DNA from: Platanthera guangdongensis
Taxonomy: Eukaryota; Streptophyta; Magnoliopsida; Asparagales; Orchidaceae
Direction of reading: 5' to 3'
NCBI GenBank assembly: GCA_039583875.1
Contig: CM077151.1
Coordinates: 19,860,326-19,924,325 of the forward strand
DNA length: 64,000 bases
How positions within the stretch are numbered: position 1 is the stretch's first letter; each line of letters begins with the position of its first letter. The notes beneath the pieces were generated by a model, which saw nothing but the letters and a program-made list of their open reading frames with translations, did not search any database and was not told the origin of the DNA. This document shows positions 54,835-64,000 of the stretch, piece by piece. The position numbers were made by a program, and so were the translations under genes.

Positions 54835-56923
54835 CGTAACAACCAAATATAAAAATCTGTATAAAAATATTTTGAGTCATATCCCTGATGATGAAAAGAC
54901 ACTTGAAGATATTTTAAATTATTTTCCGATGAGTTTGTTTTCAATATTTTGTTAATGTTTTGGGTGCCAATAAAAATTTCAAGATATTGTGGGCTGGATG
55001 TTGTGGGCTTGCTGCCTTTGGAAATGAGCTTTGTGTTGGGCTGGCTGAAATATTTGATGGCTGGACTTGTGTACTGGCTAGAAGGATGAGTTGGCTGCTC
55101 TGATGTTGGTTGGATATTTGTTTGGCTTCGGTTTAGTTACACCTGGAGCAGTGCTTGGCCTGTACCTGGCGCTGGCCGCTTAGCTTGTTGTTATAAGATC
55201 GACCTCCACTCCACTTCTTCTGCACTTCTGCTTCTGCAAATCCCACGGCTTCCTCCTTCGTCTTCCTCCGCTTGCTCCACTACGACAGAGAAGTGCTTCT
55301 TCTCTTTTCTCTGTGTCGGCGTTGTCGTGCTCCTATGCCGATGCGGTTTTAGCTTTGCCGCCGATTTTGCTGGGTCGACAGCCCTGCTGTGCCGACTAGG
55401 GTTGCTGTGTCGTCGCTCTTTTGTTGCTCCTGCTTCACGGTTTCTTCTTCTTCCTTCACTGGTCGACTGCTTCTCTGCCCTAACCTTCTTGGGTTGTTGT
55501 CGTTCTTCAGCTACTGTCTAGGGTTTCTGCTGCTCCTGAGCCGCTCCTGTGTAGCCGCTGTTGCTGCCAATAATATCGCTGCTCCTTGAAGCTGCTCCCG
55601 AGCTGCTGCCTGCCTATTGCTACTGTCTTCTTCTTCTTGGTTGTTTGGCTTAATCCCTCTATTTGGTTACTTGTGTTATGCTTTATGGGAATACCAAAAT
55701 TATTAATTTTATATTTTCGGATTTTAGGAGATATTGTGGTTAGCCAAATTAACTTTTGTATTTTGCTGGACAGTGCATTTAAGAGGACGGGAAGTCCATT
55801 TGGGGGCTGGTTTTTAGCCCAATTTTGAGGCATATTTCTAGCTGTCCGACAAAGTATAAAATCAGATTTGGCCTATAGCAATTTAATTGGTATTTTCGCT
55901 TTATTGTTTAGCTTTTCGATACAAATCTTTTACGCTCTATGTTATGTTATGTGTAAAGCGAGACGCAGCCCAAATTAAGATGCATGTTATCCCAGTGATT
56001 TCCGAAGCTTAAAACTTCGAGAATGGCGTCCCGTGATAACCGTGACTTTTATGCGGAAAAGGATATGAATAAAGGCAAAGGAATGGTGAGTATTTTATTT
56101 CTTGAAATTATAGGTATTTAATTATTTTGCAGTATTTAATTTATTGTCTCTTTTAACGAAATTGCTTGTGCATATGAGTTTCGCCTTAATGATATATCGC
56201 TAAATAAATAAAGTGGGCGAGGGGACAATTAAGCGATACAGATTTCTGAGGGGATCAGTTTTAATTAAAATTCTTGTTTATATGACAAGATAAAATTCAT
56301 GTGATGGTTTCGAATCTGATGATGTGGAGACATCCACTGATGGATTCACCAGTAGGGGTGAGCCTACAATTACGCTTTTCGGAGGCGGGGCCCAATTTAA
56401 GTTTGCATCACTGGAGCATTTCTCATTTTATATAACTAAAGTTAAGGGGTAATTTAATGATTAGTATTGAGAATAATCAAGTGATTGATTTATTGTACTG
56501 TATGCATATTGGTATTATCCTCCTTGTTTGTATGTATAACCATTTCACGAAATACTGTTCTCACATAGTCATAAGTTTTATGACTAACCCTTAGTGGATT
56601 CATTTTTTGTCAGATAACAGGTGGAACTCCAGGCGTACGGGGAAGGTTCGCACCTGAAGAGTTAGAGAAGGTATGGTTGAATGTTTACAAAGGAATAGAA
56701 GAAGATTCTGAGAGTCATAAATTACTATGTTCAGAAAACTATTGTAAATTTTTAGCAAATTTTGAGTAAACGACTGTATGAATGAGTGAATAAATAAAAG
56801 GATAGAATAAAATACTGCTTTGGATGTTCATTGTACTGTTCTTAGATGTGTTGCGACTACTCTATTAACTCTCTGTTAACTTTCTGAAATCATTGGGAGG
56901 CCCGAGAATTTTGGGTCTTCACA
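54835..56923 (+). repeat. Element E 5' LTR (2089 bp)
   Basis: Begins CGTAACAACC (first T changed to C) and ends TTTTGGGTCTTCACA. Contains two-exon frame copy 1. Confidence 0.92.
56023..56769 (+). CDS. LTR-borne two-exon small protein of element E, 5' copy (72 residues)
   Basis: Exon 1 (56023-56085, 21 codons) starts MASRDNRDFY and ends EKDMNKGKGM at a GTGAGT donor. The 528-nt intron ends TTTTTGTCAG; exon 2 (56614-56769) reads ITGGTPGVRGRFAPEELEKV then WLNVYKGIEE to TAA, in phase. Compared with element F, exon 1 shares MAS and KDM-x-KGKG, the donor is the same GTGAGT, exon 2 shares an aromatic-x-P...K...LW/VW-(I/L)-x-(I/V)-Y segment, and total size differs by one residue. Function unknown; no known domain. 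Confidence 0.5.
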
Positions 56924-57267
56924 ATTTGGTATCAGAGCACGGTTTAGGTTTCAATAGAATATGCCGTAACATAAACAGTACGAAAACATTTCAATCTAAG
57001 GATGTTACATTCGTTTATAGGAACCTGTTCAAGTCTATTCTAGCCGCCGCAGCCAACGTCGTCGAGAGAATTAAGACGATCCTGACTATCAAGCAGCCAC
57101 CAGGTCCGAGGAAAGTGACAACGGGCATCAACAACATCGGCGTCCTTCGGATTTCGTGTTATCAATAGCAGAAGCTTTTAAGTTAGTTTTTTCCTACGTT
57201 AGCTACTTTAGGACTCATACTTCCCCAAGAGAATCCTATTCCACCACATCAACCACAGCAACATCCA

Positions 57268-58274
57268 ATGAACCCTCCAAATCTCCCGCCAAGAATAGAA
57301 GCTCTGACGCCCCAATACCGACAAAGGGACTTCGATCTTAAACAGTTTATGGAATTAAAACCACCTACTTTTGTTGGAGTCATATCTCCCTTAGAAACAG
57401 AAGATTGGATACTGCGAATCGAAACTATCTTCCAAGTCATGCGCTGCCCAGATGACCGGAAAGTTGTGAACTCGCGTCATTTGTACTGGAAGTCACCGCA
57501 AAGTGTTGGTGGAACAACTTAGTCGCTACAAAGTTCACGGGACGTAGAGTTGTGCCATGGGAAAATTTTCTTCAAGAATTCACTAATTGGTTCATACCCC
57601 GATTGGAAAAACGAGTCCTGCACGATCAATTTTTACGACTCGTCCAGGGATCCAAGTCGGTGTTACAGTACGAGACAGAATTCTCCAAGTTGGCATATTA
57701 TGTTGAATCTCTCGTGGCTACCGAGGAAGATCGTTGCAGGTAATTTCAACAAGGACTGCAGGACGACATACGCAACTTACTCGTACCTTCGGATATCCTA
57801 GAATATGGAAAGTTGGTCGAGCGAGCGCGATTAGTAGAAATAGATCAAGGCAAAACGCAGAAACACCGAGATGGGAAAAGAAAAGTCACGGAAATCCCAA
57901 CTCAAAGTGAAGTACAAAGCAAAGATGTTGCTAAGACAATACAAACTGGTCCATCAACCAGTACGTCTCAAGCAAATTTGACGAAATGTGCCAAGTGTGG
58001 CAGATATCACCGAGGCGAATGCTTGATTGGCGCTTGTTATTACTGTCGTGAGCTGGGTCACACAAAGAAGAATTGCACAAAGCTCCGGAATAAAGCAATC
58101 AATTCACAACCTCCACTGCAGCAGCAATTATACCAAATACTTGCTGAATCATTCGCATCAGCACCATCACCAACGCCTGCACCTGCACCTGCTCATGCAC
58201 CTGCTCCAATGCCACCTCAAGAAGGCCATGTCGATCGATTAGTTTTTCCCCGGGCTTATACCTATGGGAAATAA
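57268..58274 (+). pseudogene. Element E gag with two zinc-knuckle motifs
   Basis: MNPPNLPPRIEALTPQYRQR starts at 57268; FMELKPPTFVGVISPLETED and WILRIETIFQVM match plant gypsy gag (F-x-G-x-x-P..A-x-x-W). A frameshift near 57480 shifts to VPWENFLQEFTNWFIPRLEK and YETEFSKLAYYVESLVATEE with a stop at 57741, then a further shift to LVERARLVEIDQGKTQ (57813 on). CAKCGRYHRGEC and CYYCRELGHTKKNC are the Cys motifs, followed by a Pro/Ala-rich tail to 58274. No protease follows. Confidence 0.88.
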
Positions 58275-58342
58275 GTTGTATTTTACTATTATCTGTCTAC
58301 TTTGAGTTTTTGAGGACGAAACTCCTAAAGGAGGGGAGGATT

Positions 58343-60451
58343 TGTAACAACCGAATATAAAAATCCGTATAAAAATATTTTGAGTCATATCCCCGATGAT
58401 GAAAAGGCACTTGAAATGTTTTAAATTATTTTTCGACGAGTTTGTTTTCAACATTTTGTTAATGTTTTGGGTGTCAATAAAAATTTCAAGTTATTATGGG
58501 CTGGATGTTGGGGCTTGCTGCCTTTGGAAATGGGCTTTGTGTTGGGCTGGCTGAAATATTTGATGGCTGGACTTGTGTGCTGGCTAGAAGGATGAGTTGG
58601 CTTCTCTGATGTTGGCTGAATATTTGTTTGGCTTCAGTTTAGTTACACCTGGAGCGGTGCTTGGCCTGTACCTGCCGCTGGCGGCTTAGCTTGTTGTTAT
58701 AAGATCGACCGCTACTCCACTTCTCCCGCACTTCTGCTTCTGCGAATCCCACGGCCTCCTCCTTCTTCGTCTTCCTCTGGTTGCTCCACTACGACAGAGA
58801 AGTGCTTCTTCTCCTTTCTCTGTGTCGGGTGACTTGTGTCGGCGTTGTCGTGCTCCTGTGCCGATGCGGCTTTAGCTTTGCCGCCGATTTTCCTGGGCCG
58901 ACGGCCCTGCTGTGCCGACTAGGGTTGTTGTGTCGTTGCTCTTCTGTTGCTCCTGCTTCACGGTTTCTTCGTCTTCCTTCACTTGCCGACTGTTTCTCTG
59001 CCTTAACCTTCTTGGCATGCTGTCGTTCTTCAGCTACTGTCTAGGGTTCCTGCTGCTCCTGAGCCGCGCCTGTGTAGCCGTTGTTGCTGCCAAAAATATC
59101 GCTGCTCCTTGAAGCTGCTCCCGAGCTGCTGCCTCCCTATTGCTACTGTCTTCTTCTTCTTGGCTGGTTTGGCTTAATCCCTCTATTTGGTTACTTGTGT
59201 TATGCTTTATGGGAATACCAAAATTATTAATTTTATATTTTCGGATTTTGGGAGATATTATGGTTAGCCAAATTAACTTTTGTATTTTGCTGGACAATGC
59301 ATTTAAGATGACGGGAAGTACATTTGGGGGCTGATTTTTAGCCCAATTTTGAGGCATATTTCTAGCTGTCCGGCAAAGTATAAAATCAGATTTGGCTTGT
59401 AGCAATTTAATTGATATTTTTGCTTTATTTTTTTAACTTTCCGATACAAATCTTTTACGCTCTATGCTATGCTACGTGTAAAACAAGACGCAACCCAAAT
59501 TAAGATGCATGTTATTTCAGTGGTTTCCGAAGCTTAAAATTTTGAGGATGACGAACCGTGATAATCGTGACTTTTATGCGGAAAAGGATATGAATAAAGG
59601 CAAGGGAAGGGTGAGTATTTTATTTCTTGAAATTATGGGTATTCAATTATTTTGTAGTATTTAATTTATTGTCTCTTTTAACGAAATTGTTTGTGCATAT
59701 GAGTTTCGCCTTAATGATATATCGCTAAAAAAATAAAGTGGGCGAGGGGGCAATTAAGCGATACAGATTTCTGAGGGATCAGTTTTATTCAAATTTCTTG
59801 CTTATACGACAAGATAAAATTCATGTAAAACTCTGCATAGGGAAATGTGATGGTTTTGAATCCGATGATGTGAAGGCATCCACTGATGGATTCACCAGTA
59901 GGGGTGAGCATATAATTACGCTCTTCGGGGGCGGGGCCCAATTCAAGTTTGCATCACCGGAGCATTTCCCATTTTATGTAACTAAAGTTAAGGGGTAATT
60001 TAATGATTAGTATTGAGAATAATCAATTGATTGATTTATTGTACTGTATGTATATTGGTATTATCCTCCTTGTTTGCATGTATAACTATTTCACGAAATA
60101 CTGTTCTCACATAGTCATAAGTTTTATGACTAACCATTAGTGGATTCATTTTTTTCAGACAACAGGTGGAACTCCAGGCGTACGGGGAAGGTTCGCACCT
60201 GAAGAGTTAGAGAAGGAATGGTTGAATGTTTACAAAGGAATTGAAAAAAGTTCTGATAGTCATAAATTACTATGTTCAGAAAATTATAATAGTCATAACG
60301 ACTGTATGAATGTGTGAATAAATAAAAGGATGGAATAAAATACTGATTTGGATGTTCATTGTATTGTTCTTAGATGTGCTGCGACTACTCTATTGACTCT
60401 CTGTTCACTTTCTGAAATCATTGGGAAGCCCGAGAATTTTGGGTCTTCACA
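58343..60451 (+). repeat. Element E 3' LTR (2109 bp)
   Basis: TGTAACAACCGAATATAAAA start and GGGTCTTCACA end. A roughly 20-bp segment near 59830 (AACTCTGCATAGGGAAATG) is absent from the 5' copy, and there are scattered substitutions of a few percent. Confidence 0.92.
59548..60317 (+). CDS. LTR-borne two-exon frame of element E, 3' copy (73 residues)
   Basis: Exon 1 (59548-59610) MTNRDNRDFY..KDMNKGKGR, donor GTGAGT; exon 2 (60159-60317) TTGGTPGVRGRFAPEELEKE, WLNVYKGIEK to TGA. The frame, both splice signals and phase survive although the two LTRs have diverged; only the last ~10 residues differ through an indel. Confidence 0.5.
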
Positions 60452-62330
60452 GCCTCATCCTTCTCGTCGTGACCTCTCTCTGGTCGTCATGACCTCTCTC
60501 TGGTCGTCGTGCCTTCGTTCTGTTCCTCCGGGCTCCGCATTTTGGGCGTGGCTTCGTCCTTGCTGTTGGTGTGTTCACACCATGACCGTGTGGTCTCGCC
60601 TCTATTCGCGTTGTCTTCCCTCCTCGCGCGGCCTCCTCCGGGCTACGCATTTTGGTCGCGGCCTCCTTGTCGCTGGTGTGTTCACACCGTGACCGTGCGG
60701 CCTCGCCCCTGTTCGCGCGGTCTCCCATACTCGCGCACCTCCTCTCTGTTCGGGGTTCTTGCTCGTCTGGGTTGTTCGCGCGGCGTTCTTCTTTTGTTCG
60801 TTGGTCCTCTCGCCTAGCCATTGTTTGTCTCCATGGATTCTTCTTCTGACTCTCGAGAACGCGGCCGGGGTGGCCGGTTGCGACCTCAATGTTACTTCTG
60901 TGGCAAGGACGGGCACCTTGAAGCTACATGCTATCGCAAGCATGGTCGTCCTCCTCGTCCGCTCGCCTTGTTGCTGCCACCGACTCCTCTACTCCCCGTA
61001 CTGTCCTTGACGAGGTACGCCATCAGCTCCATCATCTCAAGGGCATGCTCTGCCGCCCGCCTGCCTCGGTTACCTTCGCTGCCTCCATCTCCAATGAAGG
61101 TATCGCCTGCCTCTCCACTGGTACGCGATGCATTGTGGATTCTGGTGTCACTCATCACATCACCTCTGTTCGACCGTCTCAGTACTTGTCTTCTCCTCAT
61201 CTGAAGTACATTACTGTGGTCAATGGGGCAGCTGTCCTTGTCTCTGGTTGTGCTGATATTCCTCTCACACCCTCGCTTTCCCTGCGCTCGGTTCTTCATG
61301 TACCGGGCTCTCCATTCAATTTACTTTGTGTTGCTCGCCTCACTGCTGACTTACATTTCTCTGTGATATTTACTTCTTCTTTTCTGATACAGGATCAGCA
61401 GACGCGGACTATCATTGGTAGGGGGCGACTGCAGAACGGGTTCTACCTTCTTGATGACTCTCCTACTCTCCTCGCATTTGTCTCCTCTGAGGATTGGCAT
61501 CGGCATCTTAGTCATGCTCCTCTCCCTGTTCTCCAGAAGGCTCTCCCAGAAATCTCTCTGCCTTCTTTTCAGTGGGAAACATATATTTTTGGCAAACAGC
61601 ATCGTTCATCTTTTTCATCGCATTGTACTCGGAGCTATGCTCCTTTTGTTTTGGTACACTCCGATATATGGGGTCCGTACAAGATTCCTAGTATTTTTGG
61701 CTACCGTTATTTTCTTACTTTTATAGATGACTATTCTCGCACGACATGGTTGTATCTCATTCGTGATCGTTCCGAGCTTTCTCGTGTATTCCGGGCCTTT
61801 TTGCTTTAGACTCGCACTCAATTTTCCGTACCCATCAAAACTCTTCGCACTGATAATGCGCGCGAGTACACTGGCCATGATTTCGCGACCCTCTGCTCTG
61901 AGTTTGGGTTCATTCACCAAACATCTTGTGCTTATACCCCTCAGCAGAACGGTATCGCGGAGCGTAAAAAACGACATCTCCTTGATGTGGCCCGCTCTCT
62001 TATGCTTCAAATGCGGGTTCCTAAACCCTATTGGCACTTTGCGCTTTCCACGGCCTGTTTTCTCATCAACTGTCTCCCGTCCTCCGTCCTCTACAATGCT
62101 GCTTCGTTCAGCCTCCTATTTCCCTCCACTTCGGCCTTCTCTCTTACTCCCCGCATCTTTGGGTGTACGTGTTACGTTCACACCCTAGGCCCGTCTACGG
62201 ACAAGTTGGATCCCCGTGCGGCCAAATATGTCTTTGTGGGCTATTCGTGCGCTCAAAAAGGCTACGTGTGTTATTCGCTCATTACCCGCAAGGTGACTAT
62301 TTCTGCTGATTATCACCTTCCGGGAGGATC
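60452..62330 (+). pseudogene. Copia C zinc knuckle, protease and integrase
   Basis: After leftover leader (60452-60830) an ATG at 60833 starts MDSSSDSRERGRGGRLRPQ and the knuckle CYFCGKDGHLEATCYRKHGR, with no capsid before it. A frameshift leads to 60928-61809: ISNEGIACLSTGTRCIVDSG-VTHH (protease, DSGVTHH close to normal), SVLHVPGSPFNLL, WHRHLSHAPLPVLQKALP, VHSDIWGPYKIPSIFGYRYF, FIDDYSRTTWLYLIRDRSEL, with a TAG at 61807. It continues TLRTDNAREYTGHDF, YTPQQNGIAERKKRHLLDVA, FGCTCYVHTLGPSTDKLDPR and VTISAD. A one-base loss near 62310 and the join to X end it. Better preserved than copia A, B or H. Confidence 0.9.
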
Positions 62331-62423
62331 TTCCTTCTCTGCTCCGGATCCCGCAACTTTTCCTTCTCTGGGTCCTTTGACGAACCTTCTATTGAGCCTC
62401 CAGATGAGCCACCTCGTCCTTAT

Positions 62424-63035
62424 GTGGATGAGCTTTATCTGAGTAGTACACTTGGTAATTTTAAGACATGGATATCTGCTCCATTGTCTCACTTGATGTT
62501 GATAGTGTTTGGGCATAGCCATCTGGTGACTCGCACTCCAGATGAGTTATGGGACGTACCACCTGTTAATCATCGTCTTCACGATGAGTTTTCATGTGTC
62601 CCACCTGGTGAGCCTTCGGATGTCTCACTCTTCCTTAGCACACTTTTTACGGTCGTCACACTTTGTGCACCTTTATCTGAGAGCGCTCCATCTGTTGTTG
62701 GAGCCTACATTTGCACGTGTCGCATTTGCGACGAATTTTATTATACTCCTCCTGGTGTACCCCCAGAAGCACAACTTATGAGATCATCACACATTTGGGA
62801 TGTATCCATCCTTAGAGACACAGTCGAGTTTGAGGGTGCACTCACTGATTCATTGATGTTATATCTTGTCACGCACACTTGCAGAGACAATTCGCACACC
62901 ATGTTGACACATTTGGTCACTGTTGTCTCTGATTTGCACTTGAGTGATCATCGCCCCCGCGATGAATTCTTTTATGATCCACCCTCTGAGCCTCCTGATC
63001 ATGTGCCTCTTTCAGGAGTTGCTCTTGGTATCTGA
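62424..63035 (+). CDS. X-family second frame, copy 2
   Basis: 203 residues from an in-frame ATG inside VDELYLSSTL; upstream codons (PSIEPPDEPPRPYVDEL) are open too. Repeats: LHDEFSCVPPGEPSD, CDEFYYTPPGVPPE, RDEFFYDPPSEPPD, at the same spacing as in X1, and the same end GVALGI. Many substitutions separate the copies, yet no stop or frameshift has arisen in 600 bp. Function unknown. Confidence 0.5.
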   Translation: MDELYLSSTLGNFKTWISAPLSHLMLIVFGHSHLVTRTPDELWDVPPVNHRLHDEFSCVPPGEPSDVSLFLSTLFTVVTLCAPLSESAPSVVGAYICTCRICDEFYYTPPGVPPEAQLMRSSHIWDVSILRDTVEFEGALTDSLMLYLVTHTCRDNSHTMLTHLVTVVSDLHLSDHRPRDEFFYDPPSEPPDHVPLSGVALGI

Positions 63036-63179
63036 AACCATCGATTTGTGACGTTAGTCGAATTAGTAGTTCATTTATTGCATTTGCATGATTTGCATAA
63101 AAGATTTTGAGCGGAAAATTGCATGGTACTTTGGTTTCTATGCAACTCAAATTTAAAAAAAAACATAAACGAGCTACTA

Positions 63180-63340
63180 ATTTTAAAATGGATGACTTGA
63201 TTATGGTTCGGCTAGATCCGGAGCGGTTACCTTCTGGTACCGTAAAGAATCTAGCTACTGTAGAACTGGACCCTTTCGAGTAGTGAAGTGGACTGGGCAA
63301 ATCCGTTTTTTTTTACGTAGCTAATCTAACTTTATTCCCC
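63180..63340 (+). pseudogene. Gypsy integrase tail relic in X2
   Basis: MDDLIMVRLDPERLPSGTVK from 63190, then after a frameshift FRVVKWTGQ, and a T-run lesion. Same position and content as 4700-4470 in X1. Confidence 0.75.
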
Positions 63341-63729
63341 GATGATCCACATGAGTCTTTAGAACTTCCATTGCCTCTCTTCCGTTTGATTCTTCTGGGT
63401 TGGTGAGTGAGAGTGAGGAGTCACATTCAGGACATACCGACGTTCATTCTGCTACTGACACTTCCATCGTACTTTCTTCTATTTTCACTGCCAGTTTCAG
63501 GTTGAGCATGGACACCAGAAGATTATTCTATTCCAGTTCCCGAGCAATTATTGGATAGTACCCACTACTGATGTAGGTTTTCAGAGATCTTTGGTTTGTT
63601 GGCATGGCAGACCAGAGACTGAGACCAGCTGGGTCTTGGACAAGGAGTTACAACGCATGGATGCTGATCTTCTACAACAGTACAGCTCGGAGCACTCACC
63701 AGAGATGAGTGATTTCGAGGGGGGAGAGT

Positions 63730-64000
63730 TGGTGGAGACCAGCCCAGATCAGGTCGACGCAAAAGTGCCCGATGTCGCACCCGACCGGACATTTATCGAC
63801 CTTAAGTCTGCATATCATGTTGTGTTATTTTGTAATGTGTGTGTGAAATATATATATACATACATAAATTTATAAATATATATATATATATATATATCTT
63901 TTAAAATATTATTAAGTATATATATATAGGTGCACCGGTGCAGGTTATATATATATATATATACTTATATGTTAATACTTAGGTTAAGAGGCGGCCCGAT
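63730..64000 (+). repeat. X2 3' LTR, cut by the window end
   Basis: TGGTGGAGACC follows the polypurine tract GAGGGGGGAGAGT (63718-63729). It matches the solo LTR from 19537, including the CAGGTCGACGCAAAAGT segment and TA tracts. Confidence 0.9.

Larger units (their letters stand above)
54835..60451 (+). mobile_element. Gag-only gypsy derivative E with 2.1-kb LTRs
   Basis: LTRs 54835-56923 and 58343-60451; flanks GCCTT (54830-54834) and GCCTC (60452-60456), one mismatch. Primer site TGGTATCAGAGC at 56927. The 1.4-kb interior holds only gag, followed directly by a polypurine tract (AAAGGAGGGGAGGATT). No pol at all, so a LARD-type element needing an autonomous partner. It splits the leader of copia C. 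Confidence 0.92.
53775..62330 (+). mobile_element. Ty1/copia retrotransposon C, host of element E, 3' end lost
   Basis: 5' LTR, primer site and repeat-rich leader (53775-54834) are separated by element E from the rest of the leader, a lone zinc knuckle, protease and integrase (60452-62330). RT, RNase H and the 3' LTR are missing: the sequence changes into an X element at about 62330. Capsid is missing too. Confidence 0.88.
62331..64000 (+). mobile_element. Element X2, 3' part (family X)
   Basis: From about 62370 the plus strand follows X1 (as its reverse complement): IEPPDEPP, the second frame, the integrase tail, a polypurine tract and the 3' LTR. There is no X 5' LTR, primer site or gag-like frame; copia C integrase abuts instead. 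The window ends in the LTR. Confidence 0.88.

Noticed and set aside
54350..54880. 176-residue Arg/Lys/Thr-rich minus frame
   Set aside because: Antisense of 33-bp leader repeats in copia C and it runs across the insertion border of element E.

Overview
This is nuclear DNA of a seed plant, most likely an angiosperm with a repeat-rich genome. It carries plant Ty1/copia and Ty3/gypsy retrotransposons primed by initiator-Met tRNA (TGGTATCAGAG-type primer sites), hAT DNA transposons with 8-bp target duplications, Helitron-like ends, and intron-containing genes with GT-AG splice sites. I see no bacterial, organellar, rRNA or tRNA genes. Nearly everything is mobile DNA, much of it nested. The only host-gene sequence I recognise is three exons of ATP phosphoribosyltransferase (first step of histidine synthesis) on the minus strand at 18354-18803.

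Layout. 1-9636: decayed copia element G (+), cut inside reverse transcriptase by a gypsy-derived non-autonomous element X1 (2809-8556, -, target duplication CCATG). 9637-12757: a gag-protease gypsy remnant (-). 13130-17014: a copia gag fragment joined to copia H (+). 17054-18129: a non-autonomous hAT (8-bp duplication GTCCTCGC). 18354-18803: the ATP-PRT exons, next to a Helitron-like hairpin. 19308-36363: copia A (-), whose pol is interrupted by a solo LTR of family X (19537-21210), a Tekay-like chromovirus F with an intact pol frame (23393-29066) and copia B (29240-33644). 36857-41665: gypsy D (+). 42522-44330: Helitron-like and foldback structures, including an 821-bp inverted repeat. 44300-53500: copia I (+), split by a 6-kb hAT (46719-52755) that itself holds a 2.56-kb solo LTR (50028-52588). 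53775-62330: copia C (+), split by a gag-only gypsy derivative E with 2.1-kb LTRs (54835-60451). 62331-64000: the 3' part of a second X element, joined to copia C without a 5' LTR.

Two things look new to me. First, the long LTRs of two unrelated-looking gypsy families (F and E), and perhaps a third at 50028-52588, each carry a small two-exon reading frame with good splice sites. The F and E products would be 73 and 72 residues, with a shared KDM-x-KGKG motif at the end of exon 1 and a W/Y-containing segment in exon 2. Second, family X keeps an open frame with three repeats of a DEF-(F/Y)-Y...PP/PD motif where pol should be, followed by the relic of a gypsy integrase tail. Both copies keep the frame and end at the same codon. 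Coding capacity for movement today is poor: only element F has an uninterrupted RT-RNase H-integrase-chromodomain frame, and it has lost gag, protease and part of its 5' LTR.
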